This document shows positions 1 through 12,190 of a stretch of DNA of 64,000 nucleotides, one piece after another. The stretch is from Paramecium pentaurelia (taxonomy: Eukaryota > Ciliophora > Oligohymenophorea > Peniculida > Parameciidae): the NCBI GenBank assembly GCA_905183005.1, contig CAJJDO010000016.1, forward strand, positions 66,862 through 130,861, in the 5' to 3' direction. A program made the position numbers and the translations under genes. The notes beneath the pieces were generated by a model. The model was not told the origin of the DNA and made no database searches. It saw only the letters and a program-made list of their open reading frames with translations. Positions within the stretch are counted from its first letter, which is position 1, and the number at the start of each line of letters is the position of its first letter.

Positions 1-489
1 TGATATGCTCAGTTATAAATTATCAATTATTTTCAAGGCAAGTTTTTTTACATATCCAACTTCTTTTTCATCTTTTTACTTAGATTTGTCATTAATATTT
101 TAGATTATTGATTCTTTAAATTTCTCAAGAATCTCCATCTTCTTTTTAAAACCAGCATAATTCACATACTACCACAAATCAGGATGATCTGCTGATATTA
201 TGAGATATAAATCTGATAACATTACCTCAACAGGTGAACTGGTTAACGACTTCCATGGGACCTATATATTACTTAAATAAATATGTACATTTAGTTTCAA
301 TTTTCCAATATGGCTAAAACAAAGTCTAATTGGCAATTCCAACATTTTGATGATGTCAGCTTTTAATGAAACATTGGATATGATTACTTCTCCACTCCAA
401 ATACCTATATGAAGATTTTAAGCATCAAATCCTTCAATAAATTAACCCAATACAGAATTCAATACTTTTTCAAGTAATGATTCAAACAT
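1..489 (-). CDS. VPS13: VPS13 N-terminal (chorein) part, truncated by window edge
   Basis: Minus-strand 5' end of a VPS13-family bridge-like lipid transfer protein; the rest lies beyond base 1. The start is MFESLLEKVLNSVLGQFIEG, followed by NLHIGIWSGEVIISNVSLK, then GKLKLN and VPWKSL, which is the classic chorein N-terminus. One 27-nt intron (262-288) sits between GKLKLN and VPWKSL; removing it gives the expected contiguous motif. In the family this domain begins the lipid-conducting groove at membrane contact sites. It is divergent from VPS11, with 121 bp between the two start codons. Family assignment is firm; which VPS13 paralogue it is cannot be told from this fragment. Confidence 0.92.
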
Positions 490-610
490 TATATTAATAT
501 TTATTTTTATTTGCAAAAATCTTCATTTTTTTTATTACTATTGTAAATTATAGAATGCTTTAACTTTTTATAAAAAGTAATACTAAATAATTAATATTAA
601 ATATATAAGT

Positions 611-3609
611 ATGAGATAGACAGAAATTGAATAGGTCAAGAAATTTTAATTTTTTAATTAAGAAAACATTCAAGATCAAAGAGCGAAGTATTCAAATATC
701 TATTAATTTTAGTGGTGACCCAACAGCACCAACCTTAAATGATATTGGAATATCTGATGGATGTGGAATTGGAACCAAATTATTCCTATCATCTTAATCC
801 AAGAATCTAATTTATGTCTATGAAGCCAATTCCATCCAAGGATTCTTTTAACCTCATAATGATTCATTCAGAGTTATGAAATGTACTAAAGAAAGTAGAG
901 ATGTAAATTATTTATAAATTCATTTTATATAGGGAAAACTAGTAACATTTGGTATTGATAGTGAAAACAATTAAAAGAGTAGCTTTGTGAAATTTTGGGA
1001 TCCCAATACAACTGACTATCAAAATATGAGTAAATTAATTTCAATAAAATCATATAGAACCTATAAAAGTTATCTTGGTAAATAAAGTTGGTTAACCCTT
1101 ATAAAATTTTAATTGCTTTTGTATAGCTAAAGACTTAAGTGCTATGGCATTTGGTTTGTAAGATGGTTAAATATTGATATTTAAAGCAAAATCTTAAAAT
1201 CTAATGACAATGGATTTCAAAGATTAAGTAATTCAAACAGATTAAGAACCAATCAAATCTGTACATTTAAGTAGACATGATTAAAATTTGAATTTATTTT
1301 GTACTACTGACTCTAACATCATTTGTTTTTAGAATATGCAAAATAGAAAGAAATTTTCAATTCCAGCAGGAGCCCTATTTGATTTGACAGCTAAAGGAAC
1401 TTTAATAGGATGTCCAAAGGATGACACTTCTACTATAGTTGAATATAGTGATACTAAGAAGGAAGCTAGTTGGAATGTAGATGGTGATAAAATAGAAATT
1501 AGATTTTTCAAATAAAATTACTTAATTATGTTGATTTCACCAAGATAAGATAAAGAATAAGTAGATTAATCTGTTTAATTAACTATCTTTGATCTTCTAA
1601 ATAATTATATTGCATATTATAAGAAATTTGAAAAGATTTAAAGATTTATTCCAGTTGGTGATTATCTCTATGTTATTACTCAAAATAATAGAGGTGAGAA
1701 AAACTTAATTAGATTAACAGAAAAAGAAAATACTCATAAAATTGAGATCTTTTTTAAAAATAATTATTTTGATGTAATGTATAGATTTGCTAGTAATTAA
1801 TCATCTGATAAAACTCTATTAGCCGAAATAAGTCGATTACATGGTGATCATTTATATGATTAACATGATTTTTAAGGTGCAATCAAATAATATATCAATA
1901 CAGCAGGTATTCTAGAACCTTCATATGTAATTGGAAAGTTTTTAGATGTTTCACATGTTGACTTTTTGATTTAATATTTAGCAGCATTGCATCATGAAAA
2001 ATAAGCAGACAAAAATCATACAGCTTTATTATTGAATTGTTATGTAAAATAGAAATAGATTACTAAACTTGAAGAATTTCTTAAAGAATCTAGTTTTGAT
2101 TCAGATTTATTTGATATTGATACAGCTATTAAAGAATGCAGATAATTAGGTCATATAGATTTGGCTCTTAGATTAGCAAAATCTAGATAAAAAAATGAAG
2201 CTTATCTCAGTATACTCATAGAAACAAACAAAGATTAGAATAATAAAGAATAGAATAGATAAGATTGTAAGAGTGCTTTGATGTATATAAAAGATGAAAT
2301 CTAATTAGATGAAAAAGTATATATTATTACAAATAAATTAGGCTTAATATTTAAAAGAGTTTGGACAATAATTAATGAAGGCTGAGCCAGAATTATGTCT
2401 TGAAATAATTCAAAATTTAGTTTTGCTTATTAGTATGGTTTAAAATTTGAAGAAAAGAGTAGACACTTAAAAAGGAATTGAATCAATTAGTATTTTGACT
2501 CCTGAAGAATTGAAAGTTTGGAGATATTTTAATTTATAAGATGAGGAGATTAAAAAAGTATTTTCTATAACATTTGGTAAACCAGATGAATTTTTACATT
2601 TATTTGTTGTTAATGATGAATATTTAGAAAGTTATTTGAAATTCTTAATTGAAAATTGTAAAACATTACCAAATGAAAAAGCAATATTCCATAGATACTT
2701 TGAATATCATTTAGAAAAATATTAATTATATTATAAAGATGAAAGTAAAATTGGAATAAGAGATACATAATTATAAAGCAAAGAATAAGGTATTATGAAA
2801 TTATTGGAAAACTAAGAAAATGAAAAGAAATATGATAAAAATCATTTATTAGTATTGTTCAAAATGTATAATTTTGTTCCAGGTATTATTTTCTTATTGA
2901 AAAAATTACAAATGAGAGAGGAATTATTGAATTTCTATATTAGTTTGAGAGAGAATGATTAAATTATTAATTTATGTAGTGAATATGGTAGAGAAGAAAC
3001 AAATCTTTGGATATAAGCATTGAAATATTTTGCTAAACCAGAAAATGGTGCAGAAAATTATATTGAAAAAGTTTTAGTTTTAGTAAGTAGTTTAGAAAAT
3101 CTTTCACCTTTACTTATATTAAATATCTTGTCCAAAAATAGAAATGTTAATTTCAAATTAGTCAAGAATTATTTCACTAATAAAATATCAAAAGATAAAA
3201 AATAAATTGATGATTGTCAAAAAGTTGTTAAAGAAAAAATGAAAAAAGCAGCAGAATTGAGAGCAGAATACAAAAAATTAAAAACATAAGCTAAAGTATT
3301 CTAATCAACTAAATGTAATTGTTGTGATGCCATTTTGAGTTTACCTTCTTATCATTTCCTATGTGGTCATTCTTATCATGAACATTGCATTCATACGTAT
3401 AATAATATTTATAAAATATTAATAGTGAAAGAGCTTGTCTTCTATGTCCTTAAGACTCATAGATGTTTTTCAAAAGAAAATAAGAATTTATAGAAGCATC
3501 AAAGGAAACTAAACCATTCAAAGAAAAACTATATGCAGCTGCTGATAAATTTGATGTTATATGTGAGTATTTAGGATAAGGCATAATTTCAAATTAGAAA
3601 GCTGATTGA
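611..3609 (+). CDS. VPS11: VPS11, HOPS/CORVET tethering subunit with C-terminal RING
   Basis: Predicted 946-aa VPS11, a core subunit of the HOPS/CORVET complexes that tether endosomes and lysosomes/vacuoles. The N-terminal part resembles a beta-propeller (for example AKDLSAMAFGLQDGQILIFK), a clathrin-repeat-like helical region follows, and the protein ends in a RING-H2: CNCCDAIL, CGHSYHEHCIH, CLLCPQ. Five introns restore the frame: 688-712, 903-932, 1078-1126 (49 nt, long for this genome), 2317-2341 and 3397-3425, the last interrupting the RING. Removing them leaves an exact multiple of three. The 903-932 intron is 30 nt with no in-frame TGA, so its retention would be silent. The RING position and helical solenoid fit VPS11 better than VPS18, but VPS18 is the alternative. 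Confidence 0.88.
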
Positions 3610-3716
3610 ATCAAATAATATTGTATATCAAAATATATTATATATGGAAAATATATATAAAGTGAAAATCATATTAATATATTATATGAAAATTTTGACT
3701 AAATTTTAAACTAATT

Positions 3717-3923
3717 ATGAAGAGACAATTTACAATTTAATATAGATTTAAAGAAGGTTATTTTATTTAATTTTATTCATCAACTCAAATTTACCCTATT
3801 GCACATATTCTTTAAAACTAATAACTTTGTTTAAACAATCACAATATAAAATGTTTATTAGTAACTTTAATAGGTACTAAAAAGGTTATGGAAATTTTGT
3901 AATAACAAATGGATATAGAATGA
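3717..3923 (+). CDS. Possible small protein (68 aa), unknown
   Basis: This is the only content seen in the 380-bp gap between VPS11 and the next gene. A TGA-free frame starts MKRQFTIQYRFKEGYFIQFY and ends at TGA 3921-3923. Residue composition looks protein-like, but TGA-only stops make chance frames common in this AT-rich DNA. No domain recognised. The rest of 3610-3990 is plain AT-rich spacer. Confidence 0.28.
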
Positions 3924-3990
3924 TTTTCATATCTATTCAAATATTCTGCGTTGTACACTTACTTATAATATTTATATATATATATTAATA

Positions 3991-4804
3991 ATGCTTAATG
4001 ATTCAACTGATATTTAGACGTAATCAAAAGACTAACAAAACTAATAACCCTAATATCCTTATTTTGTGTATAACTTTCCACCTACTTCCATGATGGATTA
4101 TAATAACTCTCAAATTCCATAATTATAAATTAGAAACTCAAGTATAATGTGATTTTCTATAAAGATGACTCAATTTTTAAAGATAATTTACAAATTCCAG
4201 GATTCCTTTAAGGCCTCTCTGTACCGAGCTTTTAATTCAATAATTCCAATCAATTTTATTTGAATGAATAGAAATCTCCATATGTCCCTTCTATGGCAAG
4301 TGCATTAGCATCTGTTTTTAATGAACAACAAATATCAAGTTTGTAAAATGAGAATAAAAGAAATCGAATAATAATTGGTACTTAAACACTTTGCGATATA
4401 GAGATGATATTTGTATAAAGGTATTTCGATATTAAATCCCAAGTAAATTGATGTAATATTTTAGTTATTTTGTCCTCCAAATATTAAATACACCTTAAAT
4501 GAAGAGAGATCCATTTCGAATTCAGCTTGGATGAAGGATCGAATAAAAAATAGATATAAAAAGCCAGTAATACATTTATTAGAGTATGTAGATCAAGGAA
4601 TCTATGTTTGATTTAATTAATGTGTTGTCTATAGATGAAGAATAGAGCAATAGATAATTTTATGGATATCATTAGTTTTAGTCTTAGGGATTTGATAATT
4701 TAGAGAAGCAAGTGGCTAAATCAGTAAAATAAGAGAAACCTTTTACTGAAATGATGGTAGAAATACAATTTTTAATGAAATAATTTTTAGTGACAAAATT
4801 TTGA
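3991..4804 (+). CDS. Hypothetical protein, 247 aa
   Basis: Unrecognised protein assembled from four exons. The introns at 4142-4164, 4443-4464 and 4567-4591 are 22-25 nt with GT/AG ends, and all three are needed to avoid TGA stops. The N-terminal half is Gln/Asn-rich low complexity. The central segment (IIIGTQTLCDIEMIFVQRYF, then LFCPPNIKYTL) is more ordered. The C-terminus is charged. No signal peptide or membrane segment. It converges with the next minus-strand gene, stop to stop with 12 bp between. The model is well supported by frame restoration; function is unknown. Confidence 0.6.
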
Positions 4805-4816
4805 ATTAGAAATATT

Positions 4817-5218
4817 TCATATAATCATTTAAACTATTTATTCAAATTAAATCTATTAATCTAATGAAAATTGTTGAGCCCATTAACACATTTTATTAAT
4901 TAATTACATTTTAATTGATCTAGTATTTATTTATTTTTTATTATCTCTTTAAGCCATTTTTTTCATTTCATTTTATTACTCATTGATAAATCTAAGTAAT
5001 CTTTCGATTTCACTTTTTTGCATTTAATTTTACAGATTAAGAGTTTAATTATTAGCTGCCATTAATTTAACTTAATAAGTTAAATCCTCTATTTGCTTTT
5101 ATTTCTCTTTCAATTCGAAAAAATAGTCTTCCTAACCTTATTTTCTCACAGATGTAGTAAGAGATCTTGGAAATTTTAAATCATAAAAACTACTATCCTC
5201 ACTAAGTTCACTAGTCAT
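4817..5218 (-). CDS. Small coiled-coil protein, 133 aa
   Basis: Single-exon minus-strand frame starting MTSELSEDSSFYDLKFPRSL. From about residue 30 the sequence is Gln/Lys/Glu-rich with heptad-like spacing (YFFELKEKQKQIEDLTYQVK; NQMQKSEIERLLRFINEQQN), suggesting one long coiled coil. No membrane segment or known domain. Function not inferable. Alternative starts further in exist, but the first ATG gives the most protein-like N-terminus. Confidence 0.6.
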
Positions 5219-5476
5219 AGTAAAAACAGTTTAACGATAAAAATTAAATATATAAATAATATTTCATAATCACTTTATAGCAATATATATAAAATGTTAT
5301 ATAATTACAATTAGTATTATATATTTAAATTAGAGTTTTATTGATAGTTTTAATAAATTAAAAAGTATTACATAATGTAATTGTTGTTGGGGAATATGAA
5401 AATGAAAATATTTTATGATTTTGATATTATTTATATTATAAAAAAAGAGGAATATCAGAAAATATTAATTATTAAT

Positions 5477-6610
5477 ATGTTAATTTTTATTATTCTTATT
5501 TTTTAAATATCTGGAAGAAACTTGTAAGGAAGAGGTGCACCTCCTAAAAAGGGTGAGAGATGGGATCAATCAAATTAAGCACTTGATTAAATTTTTGATC
5601 ATATATCAGGCAATTTAACTGAATAACAAGAATAGGAATTAGAATTAATTTAAGGTTATATATTGAACGAAGGACTATTATATTATAGTTAGGCTAATCA
5701 AGAAGAAAAATAAAAGATATTTCTTGCTCTTATATAAATGGTTGCTGAACTTGAGACTGAAAATGAATAAGAAAATATAAGACTTGAAAAAGATATTGAA
5801 TATTTTAGTTAACTTAATATTACAGATAAAAATATTGTAATGACAAAGATTTCACAAAAATTAGATAAAACTCTTAAAGATCCTTCTCAAGAATTTAATA
5901 GTAAAGTGGTTTTGTTGATAATAAAAAAAGAAATTGAAAGTTTTAAAAATAAACCTGATAGGAGTTCAAAAGCAACATGGAATATATAAGAATATAAAAT
6001 AATATAGGAGAGGAATGAATAGGAAATGAAGGAAATAGAGTATTAAATATAGGAATTTTTAGATTAGGGTTTGTCAGAAGATAAAATAAAAGAAAAAATA
6101 ACAGATTTTATTCAATTTTATTTTGGTAATTCAACATCAATAGACTAAAGTAACAATAGTATAGAGGAAATTATTCAAGATGTGAAGAAATAAGAAGAAT
6201 AAAATACTCAAAGATAGGAAGTGAAATAATATAGATAAAAGGTAAGAGAATTGATAAGGGAATTATTGGAATAGGGAAAAACTGAAGAGGAAATATAGAA
6301 GGAAGTCAATGATTATTTAATTAAGAATGGTGTTAATGATTTGAGTGATGATGAAAAGAATTTAATAAATTTACTTATTCAAAAAGAAATGATTCGAAAT
6401 AAAAGATAGTAAGATTATTTAAATGATGATTAATCTAAAGTCTAACTTAATAATAATCTTAATTATATTTACATTGGAATATTTACTAGTATTTTATTGA
6501 TGACCTTAGTAGTGTTTCTGATTAGAAGATATAAAATGAAATAAAATTAAAAAAAATAGATTGGATTCAGAATACAAGATAATACATAAGATGTTGAACA
6601 AATGGAATGA
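5477..6610 (+). CDS. Type I membrane protein with coiled-coil ectodomain, 377 aa
   Basis: Intronless frame with a clear signal peptide (MLIFIILIFQISGRN). A long Glu/Gln/Lys-rich, probably helical luminal region follows, then one transmembrane segment near residues 330-355 (YIYIGIFTSILLMTLVVFLI) and a short basic/polar tail. The frame stays open further upstream to other ATGs, but this start is chosen because the signal sequence begins there. No known domain is recognised. The architecture suggests a secretory-pathway or surface membrane protein; nothing more specific can be claimed. Confidence 0.65.
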
Positions 6611-6646
6611 AATTATATATGAAATTTAATTAATTTATTTTTTATA

Positions 6647-7258
6647 ATGAAATATTTATTTATTTATGCCACGTTTTTGGTAAGTGTATATTGTTTTTAT
6701 GATTTTATTCCTGATGATATTATAACATTCACATTAACTGCAAATTAAGAGGATGTATTATTAGAGAATATAACTGAACCAACTTTAATAAAAGGAGCAT
6801 ATTAAGTTAATCATCATAAAGATGTGATTGATTTCTCAGTTAAAACTCCAACTGGAAGAACAATTTATTCTAAAATGGCAACAAATAAAGGAAATTTCAC
6901 TGTTTAAGCTAATGAAATTGGTTTGTATTAAATAATATTTAACAATAAAAAAAAGGCTAATTAATTACTTACTTATGCAGTGGATGTTGTTAAAGAAAAA
7001 GAGGACAAAATCAAATCTACAGATATTGACCCATTAGAATTAGATATAGATTATATACATATTGGACTTTAAGAATTATATTATGATCATAAATTTTAAT
7101 AAATCAGATATGAATCATCAACATAATAAGTTAAAGAAGCCAATAAAAAAATATATGCTTTTACAGTCATTGAAACTATTTTCATTGTTTTAGTTACAAT
7201 TTGGCAGATTTGGTATATTAAGAGATTATATAACAAAAGATCACCATTACTCTTATGA
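6647..7258 (+). CDS. p24 (emp24/GP25L, TMED) family cargo receptor
   Basis: Predicted 203-aa intronless p24-family protein, 36 bp after the previous gene on the same strand. It has a signal peptide (MKYLFIYATFLVSVYC), then a GOLD-type beta-rich domain (TFTLTANQEDVLLENITEP; FSVKTPTGRTIYSKMA; GNFTVQANEIGLYQIIF). A helical linker (IRYESSTQQVKEANKKIYAF) leads to one C-terminal membrane span and a short cytosolic tail with basic and bulky residues (YIKRLYNKRSPLLL). p24 proteins package cargo into COPII/COPI vesicles between ER and Golgi. The tail lacks an obvious terminal KKxx. The usual GOLD disulphide cysteine pair is not visible. Confidence 0.85.
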
Positions 7259-7277
7259 TATGATAAAATTATTATTT

Positions 7278-8216
7278 TCATATATAGATGATCATCTAAA
7301 TTATCAATCCAAATATTAAAATCTGACTAAAGACATAAAGATCACATTATCTATCTAATTCATTTGCATTGGCAATTGATTTACATTAATCCATAGGATT
7401 ATACCAAACACAAGTCAAACCATCAAAAGCCTATTAACAAGTGATTGTGTCTTCAAAGTCTTCACATCTATTTTATATTATTTTAATTACTTTTAACGAT
7501 AACAACTACCTGTTTAGGTTTACCATTTACAACCATACAAACCATATTATTCACAATCACATTAATTTGTCAAAGAAAAACAACTCATACACTTAACACT
7601 ACTATTATCAGTTGCCCCATTAAAACATGAATCAGTACTTGAAAATGCAGAAAAGCATTCATTAGAATTTGTATAACTTTTACAATCAAAAATATCACAT
7701 TTATTATTTATCCATGCACATTAATCATCTAAATCAATTTTCTAACATAATTCTTAAGTAATTATATCAGAACACAATAATAACTTTTAACATATTCCAT
7801 CTTTGAAAATACAATTATCTCCATTAGATTCTTTACAAGTTGTTTGATCATAATCAGAACATTATTTTATTCTACAATTAGTATCCCAAATGCAATCCAT
7901 ACCACCTGCTTTAACCACTCCACAAGAGGTTTAATTATCTATCTCTGAGCATTCTGAAACAGAAACGCAATTTGCTCCACTTGTTGAACAAGCCTTATTT
8001 TCATAAATCATTTAATCACATGGAGGTGTAGCCAATTCACATTTCATATTAACACAACCATTTGTAGTCCATTTGCATTGATATCTAATTAATTATTTGT
8101 ATATAATACATTCCATTTATAATATCTAAACAATCCTTTTCTTATGTAACATCCCCACAAACTAAAGGAGACAGTCCCATTGTTAAAGATAAACAATAAA
8201 AAATTAAGATCAACAT
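7278..8216 (-). CDS. Small cysteine-rich secreted/surface-antigen-like protein, 296 aa
   Basis: Minus-strand gene with a signal peptide (MLILIFYCLSLTMG), dense regularly spaced cysteines often followed by tryptophan (CKWTTNGCVN, CIWDTNCRIKQC, CAWINNKCDIF, CVWYNPMDQC), and a hydrophobic C-terminus (FSQILIFGLIIQMIIYI) that could be a GPI-attachment or membrane-anchor signal. The Cys/Trp pattern resembles Paramecium surface antigen (PSA) domains. Two introns (25 and 23 nt) are required to keep the cysteine pattern in frame. The giant gene at 30052-38599 is of the same type. It is probably an outer-surface protein; binding function unknown. Stop to stop distance to the p24 gene is 19 bp. Confidence 0.75.
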
Positions 8217-8502
8217 CAGGTAATTATTTATTTAAAGTATTTAAACTAATAATAGATAAAAATAATATTAGATCAACTTAAAGATAAAGATATTTATGTA
8301 TCTTATTTATTTGTGTAATTCATTAGGTATTGTGTAAGATTTATAAATATATTTAAGAAATAAAGAGAAGAATAAATGAATACAAAATTTTATTTATTTT
8401 GCCAGCATAATCTCATTTGTATTTACATTTATTATAATATTAAATTGCGAAAAAATCGTTAAAATTCAAATGTTGATAAAATGGTTATAAATCTGTAATG
8501 TT

Positions 8503-8967
8503 ATGAATAATTCAAATAATCATCTGAGGGCACCTGACATCCGATTCTTAGTTAACCTACGAATATTGTGTTCTTCTTTTACATTGAGGGCTTCTAAATC
8601 GTCATCATTATTTGATAATGACATGCTTAGAAAGAATTAATTCAAATTGTAAATATTCAAATAATTATTTGTTGCTATTATTGGAGTACACATTCTAATT
8701 GGCCTTATGATTTGTTTCATCATTTTCATTGTTCTGAAAATTTAATACATAAGCTATTATTATGTAATTAATTCTGGTAATATATTTATTATTTATTAAA
8801 ATAATTATCTGAAGACATAATAAAATTCACACTACAAGTAAACAAGAGAATTTTACTATAAATGTGTGAATAAAAGATAATGTAATTTTATTTTTAAATA
8901 TAAATATGATTCATATCATATATTCTATAATTCTTTTTTATTATTAAATTAAGAATTTCCCTATTGA
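8503..8967 (+). CDS. Possible small membrane protein, 154 aa
   Basis: TGA-free frame starting MNNSNNHLRAPDIRFLVNLR, with a strong hydrophobic stretch around residues 60-85 (LFVAIIGVHILIGLMICFII). The first half looks protein-like; the last 60 residues are Tyr/Asn/Lys-rich and may be read-through or contain an unrecognised intron. No family recognised. The spacer 8217-8502 upstream shows no other gene. Confidence 0.42.
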
Positions 8968-9173
8968 ATTTACAAACATAAAAATCAAATTTTAATTAAT
9001 TCTGTAATGATAACAAATCGAATTATCATTTCATATCAATAATTAATTGTAAATATAATATGAATTTAAATGCAATTATTTGATAAAACCTAATATAATT
9101 ATATAAAATATTACTTTATAAATTCTTTAATAACAACTTTACTTTCATAAATTTTTAATAACATACTAGCAAC

Positions 9174-10860
9174 ATGTAAAAAAAGAATCCTTTAGTTGAT
9201 TATCTATCCAATCGAAATATTAAATGCTATCTACACAACGAACCTGTAAGTTTTTTAGACCTTTCAAAAGTATGTTAAGATAGATCAAGATTAAAATGTG
9301 AGTATTGCAAATAAAATTAATACTGCGTTACAATTCAATAATTCAATAATCTTTGTGAACAATTCTCTAAGATTACTAAGAATACTAACGATTAGATTTT
9401 GAAGGCATATTAGGAAATATATTCAAGCATATAAACAACAATTAATTAAATGAATGATAAAATTTAGAATACAATATTTAAACCAAAATATGATAAAAAT
9501 TTGATTAAGTACCTAGAATCATACATACAAATTATCTATTCATATAACTACAAAGTAAATATTTTTTCAAATATAGTATGCTGCGAATAATTCAATAAAA
9601 GAAATTGGGCTTTAAGAATTTGAGCTTCTAACATAAGGTATTTCAGAAGAGGTTGATTTTCAAGGATTAGATAATTAAATAACTATGAAAATTTAAGCTA
9701 TTGATGATTAGAAATTAGCTGAATCAAATTAATATTTAGATTTAGTAATGTAATTAAATTAGATGATAAGTAATTTTGTTGTATAAAATAAATTGTCTAA
9801 TTCTTAAAATTAGAATAATAATTAAAAAATTGAAAAAATTGAAAAAAATGACCAGGCTAAACTGATTGAAAATAGTGATATCTAAATTTTTAATTAAGAG
9901 GGACAAATATTAGGTTCGAATTCCAAATTACCTATAGCTGATATCTAATTAAATTATGATTAAACTATACTTGCTGCAAGATTATGTGAACCATGTAAAG
10001 AAATATTATTTTGGAAAAAAGATAATATTTAAAATACATGGATTAAATATCAAATCTGTGAATGTTATACAAAATCTTTAGTTTATTTTACATTCAGTAA
10101 ATTATAAAACATTCTATTAACAAGTGGATCTGATTAAAATAAAAGAAATATGGCTATATTAAAAATATGGGTTTTGAAAGAAGATTCTTGGATTATTAAC
10201 TAAACATATGTAACATAAGTTCAGCCAGGACTTGGTTATTAAAGAATTTCATGTATTGTTATGAATCCAACTGAAACCCATATCTATTTGGCAGAGGGAA
10301 CTCGTATTGTTGCATTATAATAAAAATCTTTGAACTATGAATTAAAATACTGTGTAGAGAAATCAAGTGAATTAATTACAACTTTAGGAATATCTAATGA
10401 TGGAAAAATATTAGCTGTTGGAGGTTGTGATTAAAAAGTAACTATATGGAAAATTGATGATGCAAAATTAGTTTTGTTTTAATAACTAAAATTGTATAAT
10501 ACTCCAAAAAGTATCATATTTGGTGCATATGATCAAGATTTAATTATTTGTACTAAAGATGGTTTAGTTCATTGTTTTAATAATTAATATTAAAAATAAA
10601 AAGAATATTATGAAATTCAAAAGATTTTTAATAATATTGCTAAAATTAGAACAATTAAATTTAATCATAAATTATCTATTTTAGCAATTGGAGGAGAAAC
10701 TAATGTGATTTAATTATGGAAAAAAGATTAATAAAATTAATGGAAATGCTTTAATGAATATAAATAAGATAAGTTTATAGAATCTATTTGTTTTGCAAAA
10801 GGTTAAGAATTTATATTTGCAACAAATAATAATGAAATATATTTACATTAATTATTTTGA
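9174..10860 (+). CDS. WD40-repeat protein with N-terminal Cys/His motif, 554 aa
   Basis: Two-exon gene (22-nt intron 9555-9576). The N-terminus has a zinc-ligand-like cluster (KCYLHNEP...CEYCKQNQYC), then a long Gln/Asn-rich, partly coiled-coil region. The C-terminal half has WD-type blades ending in tryptophan-containing strands (DGKILAVGGCDQKVTIWKID; LAIGGETNVIQLWKK). WD40 propellers serve as protein-interaction platforms; the partner is unknown. Similar architectures (short Cys/His head plus C-terminal WD repeats) are, to my knowledge, common in Paramecium, so this is probably a member of an expanded family. Confidence 0.78.
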
Positions 10861-10950
10861 AATTAGTATCTCATATATATTATAAATGATTGAATTTAAA
10901 TTGAAAAAGAAAATAACATTTTTAATCTTGATTGTTATTATTATGATAAA

Positions 10951-12094
10951 TCAAAATACTTCTTCTCTAATTTAGAGGAATTCTGAAGCTGCACTTAATT
11001 TTTAGGTTAAGACTTCTTATAATCTTTCAACAACTTCCAATTATTATTCTCTTTCGAAAGTTTAGGCTTCATATTAAGCTTCTTATTCAGCAGCCCATCT
11101 TTCTTGAATAGCCAATGAATCTTCAGCATCTTCAAGGAATAACTATGTTTAGTTTATGATAATACAGTTTAATCTTCTAAATCTTCAACAGCTTCTTAGA
11201 TGGTGACTTTGAATTAGACAATTGAGTTTTCCAAGAAAGCCTTTCTTTCAACTAATCTCTTGTGTTCTTCTTATAAGTGACTACTTTAGACTTCCCAATT
11301 AGCAGCTTATCTTTCTTCAGTGGCAAGGAGTGAAGCTCTACTGGCAACTAATTATTATCTGATTTAAGCCAAGAGTTCTAAGATTTTGATGATACTCTTG
11401 TTGTCAACTTTGGAAGCTAATTAGGTCAAAGCATTGATGAGTGGCTGTAAAATAATAGCAAATGATAATATACTTTGAAGAGAGCATGTTTGCTTTCCAT
11501 CAATTTAGCTTAGACTTTTTCAAATCTGCTCTTGAGTTAAGCAAAAGCAACACCAGCTTATAAATGTTGAACAATCTTTGAGGCTTCATCGATGGCATCC
11601 ATTTAATCAACATGTTCTGCATCTTTTCTAACCCATGTTTCATGTTATGATTATCTAGTGGCTGATTCGTCAGCAAAGCTTTTTTCGTTATTGGCAATAT
11701 CAGATGTGACAACTCTGACTTCAGCTTCAGCTTCACCTAAGGCCTCAGTTGTTGAATCTCTTAAGTTAGAGAGGGCAACAATTTAGGATTAATGATAAGC
11801 AATTTCTTATTCTAAGTCAGCAATGATCTTCTCAAATGCAACAGTGTCACTTTCATGAACTTTGTCAGCTTTCTTTTAATCTCCATTCAATTAAGAAGCA
11901 ATGTTATTTAAGAGGATTTAGATCTCACCAACAGGTCCACCTGTAGCCAATTAGAGTTGGAGAACTGAAAGGATGGAATTACCAAATGAATCCTTGTTGA
12001 CTTAAGCCAAAATTTCCTTTGGACTTTCAGTCTTTGTCAATCGTGCTGTAGCAACTGCAATAACAATAGCCAATATTGTTAATGATCTAGCCAT
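10951..12094 (-). CDS. Trichocyst matrix protein (TMP) precursor
   Basis: Predicted 363-aa secretory-granule protein. The signal peptide is MARSLTILAIVIAVATA. The sequence after it (SPKEILAQVNKDSFGNSILS, then LQLATGGPVGEIQILL) is the typical start of Paramecium trichocyst matrix proteins. The rest is mainly amphipathic helix with regular Gln/Glu/Ala heptads. In the family, precursors are cleaved into small acidic polypeptides that crystallise in the trichocyst and expand on discharge. Two introns, 11445-11473 and 11143-11165, are needed for an open frame; the second separates the two C-terminal helical segments. GC content is clearly higher than in neighbours, consistent with strong expression and codon bias. 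This gene is strong evidence that the organism is Paramecium. Confidence 0.92.
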
Positions 12095-12190
12095 TTTTTT
12101 AATTATTTATTATACATCCAACCATGATCATGTGATTTACACTTATTACCCGTTTTTGATAGTAATATATATATAATACGTTTTTAATTT

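Noticed and set aside
4430..4460. In-frame TGA codons as selenocysteine or readthrough
   Set aside because: Each in-frame TGA I met inside a recognised gene lies in a 20-50-nt GT...AG segment whose removal restores the expected protein sequence.
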